A stretch of 5,461 nucleotides of DNA, taken from positions 1 through 5,461 of the forward strand of contig JBPCPI010000081.1 in the NCBI GenBank assembly GCA_050999295.1. Direction: 5' to 3'. Position 1 is the stretch's first letter. The number at the start of each line of letters is the position of its first letter. The DNA is from JACCQS01 sp050999295. Lineage in GTDB: Bacteria > Actinomycetota > Actinomycetes > Mycobacteriales > Geodermatophilaceae. Below, one piece after another: positions 5,364 to 5,461 of the stretch. The translations under genes and the position numbers were made by a program. A model generated the notes under the pieces. It did no database searches, was not told the origin of the DNA, and was given only the letters and a program-made list of their open reading frames with translations.

Positions 5364-5398
5364 CGACGAGCCCCGGCGAACCCCGCCGGGGCTCGTCG
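5364..5398 (+). terminator. Strong hairpin terminator after the HbhA-like gene
   Basis: CGACGAGCCCCGGC (5364-5377) pairs perfectly with GCCGGGGCTCGTCG (5385-5398): a 14-bp GC-rich stem with a 7-nt loop, 46 bp after the stop codon. No U-tract follows, as is common for actinobacterial intrinsic terminators. A smaller dyad, ACCGCA-G-TGCGGT, lies just upstream at 5345-5357; its 1-nt centre makes a hairpin unlikely. Confidence 0.85.
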
Positions 5399-5423
5399 TG
5401 CTCTACCGGTTGCCCTCACCGCG

Positions 5424-5429
5424 TACTGT
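5424..5429 (+). promoter_or_regulatory. Candidate -10 box for the next gene
   Basis: TACTGT fits TANNNT and stands 7 nt before GTG 5437, the same spacing as in the XRE promoter. No Shine-Dalgarno is present and no clear -35 hexamer is visible 17-18 bp upstream, where the terminator stem ends. Confidence 0.4.
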
Positions 5430-5436
5430 CGGGCGC

Positions 5437-5461
5437 GTGTACCTGGTCGAGTACTGGATCC
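5437..5461 (+). CDS. Possible start of a downstream gene (8 codons visible)
   Basis: GTG 5437 opens a frame reading MYLVEYWI to the window edge, placed after the terminator and 7 nt behind a TANNNT box. The hydrophobic/aromatic start would suit a membrane protein. In mycobacteria the gene after hbhA encodes a small DUF2516-type membrane protein (Rv0476), so that is a possible identity, but eight codons cannot show it. Confidence 0.4.

Noticed and set aside
5456..5461. GGATCC at the exact right end of the window
   Set aside because: It may reflect a clone or contig boundary or be chance. It carries no biological information by itself.

Overview
The window is high-GC DNA with strong GC third-position bias, TANNNT-type -10 boxes placed directly before start codons, and a gene set typical of Actinomycetota: a DUF1707 protein, a Nur-like Fur regulator beside ygfZ, and an XRE regulator followed by an HbhA-like lysine-rich protein. 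The last pair has the same order as Rv0474-Rv0475 (hbhA) in Mycobacterium tuberculosis. The sequence alone does not allow a genus call.

Left edge (1-175, minus strand): the N-terminal 58 codons of a DUF1707 protein, divergent from the rest. A 241-bp intergenic stretch (176-416) separates it from a tightly packed plus-strand cluster. That cluster is a Fur-family regulator (417-839), a YgfZ/GcvT-like folate-binding protein (842-1999), a BKACE/DUF849 beta-keto acid cleavage enzyme (1996-2856) and a PF06089-type L-asparaginase (2853-3842). The spacing is +2, -4 and -4 bp, with ATGA and GTGA stop/start overlaps, so the four genes are probably co-transcribed and the last three translationally coupled. 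The regulator keeps the HxH nickel-site signature of Streptomyces Nur. YgfZ supports Fe-S cluster proteins, and both downstream enzyme families carry metal at or near the active site. A metal-responsive operon is therefore a reasonable hypothesis, but no shared metabolic pathway is evident.

Middle (3843-4008): a regulatory region with two copies of a TGCGCA-centred dyad exactly 41 bp apart, then a -35/-10 promoter (TTGCTG, 17 bp, TACCGT) that ends 7 nt before the XRE start codon. This suggests a leaderless mRNA.

Right part: an XRE regulator (4009-4587) ending in a pentapeptide-repeat tail encoded by a 15-bp tandem repeat. Its last 68 bp overlap the start of an HbhA-like protein (4520-5317), which has its own strong Shine-Dalgarno sequence. 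A 14-bp-stem hairpin (5364-5398) ends the unit. A further gene, of which only 8 codons are visible, probably starts at GTG 5437 behind another TANNNT box.

Most of the window is conventional actinobacterial core or near-core sequence. I see no mobile element, CRISPR array, tRNA, rRNA or defence system. The items most worth follow-up are the paired dyad operator, the regulator's repeat tail overlapping the hbhA-like start, and the BKACE-asparaginase coupling downstream of a metal-sensing regulator.
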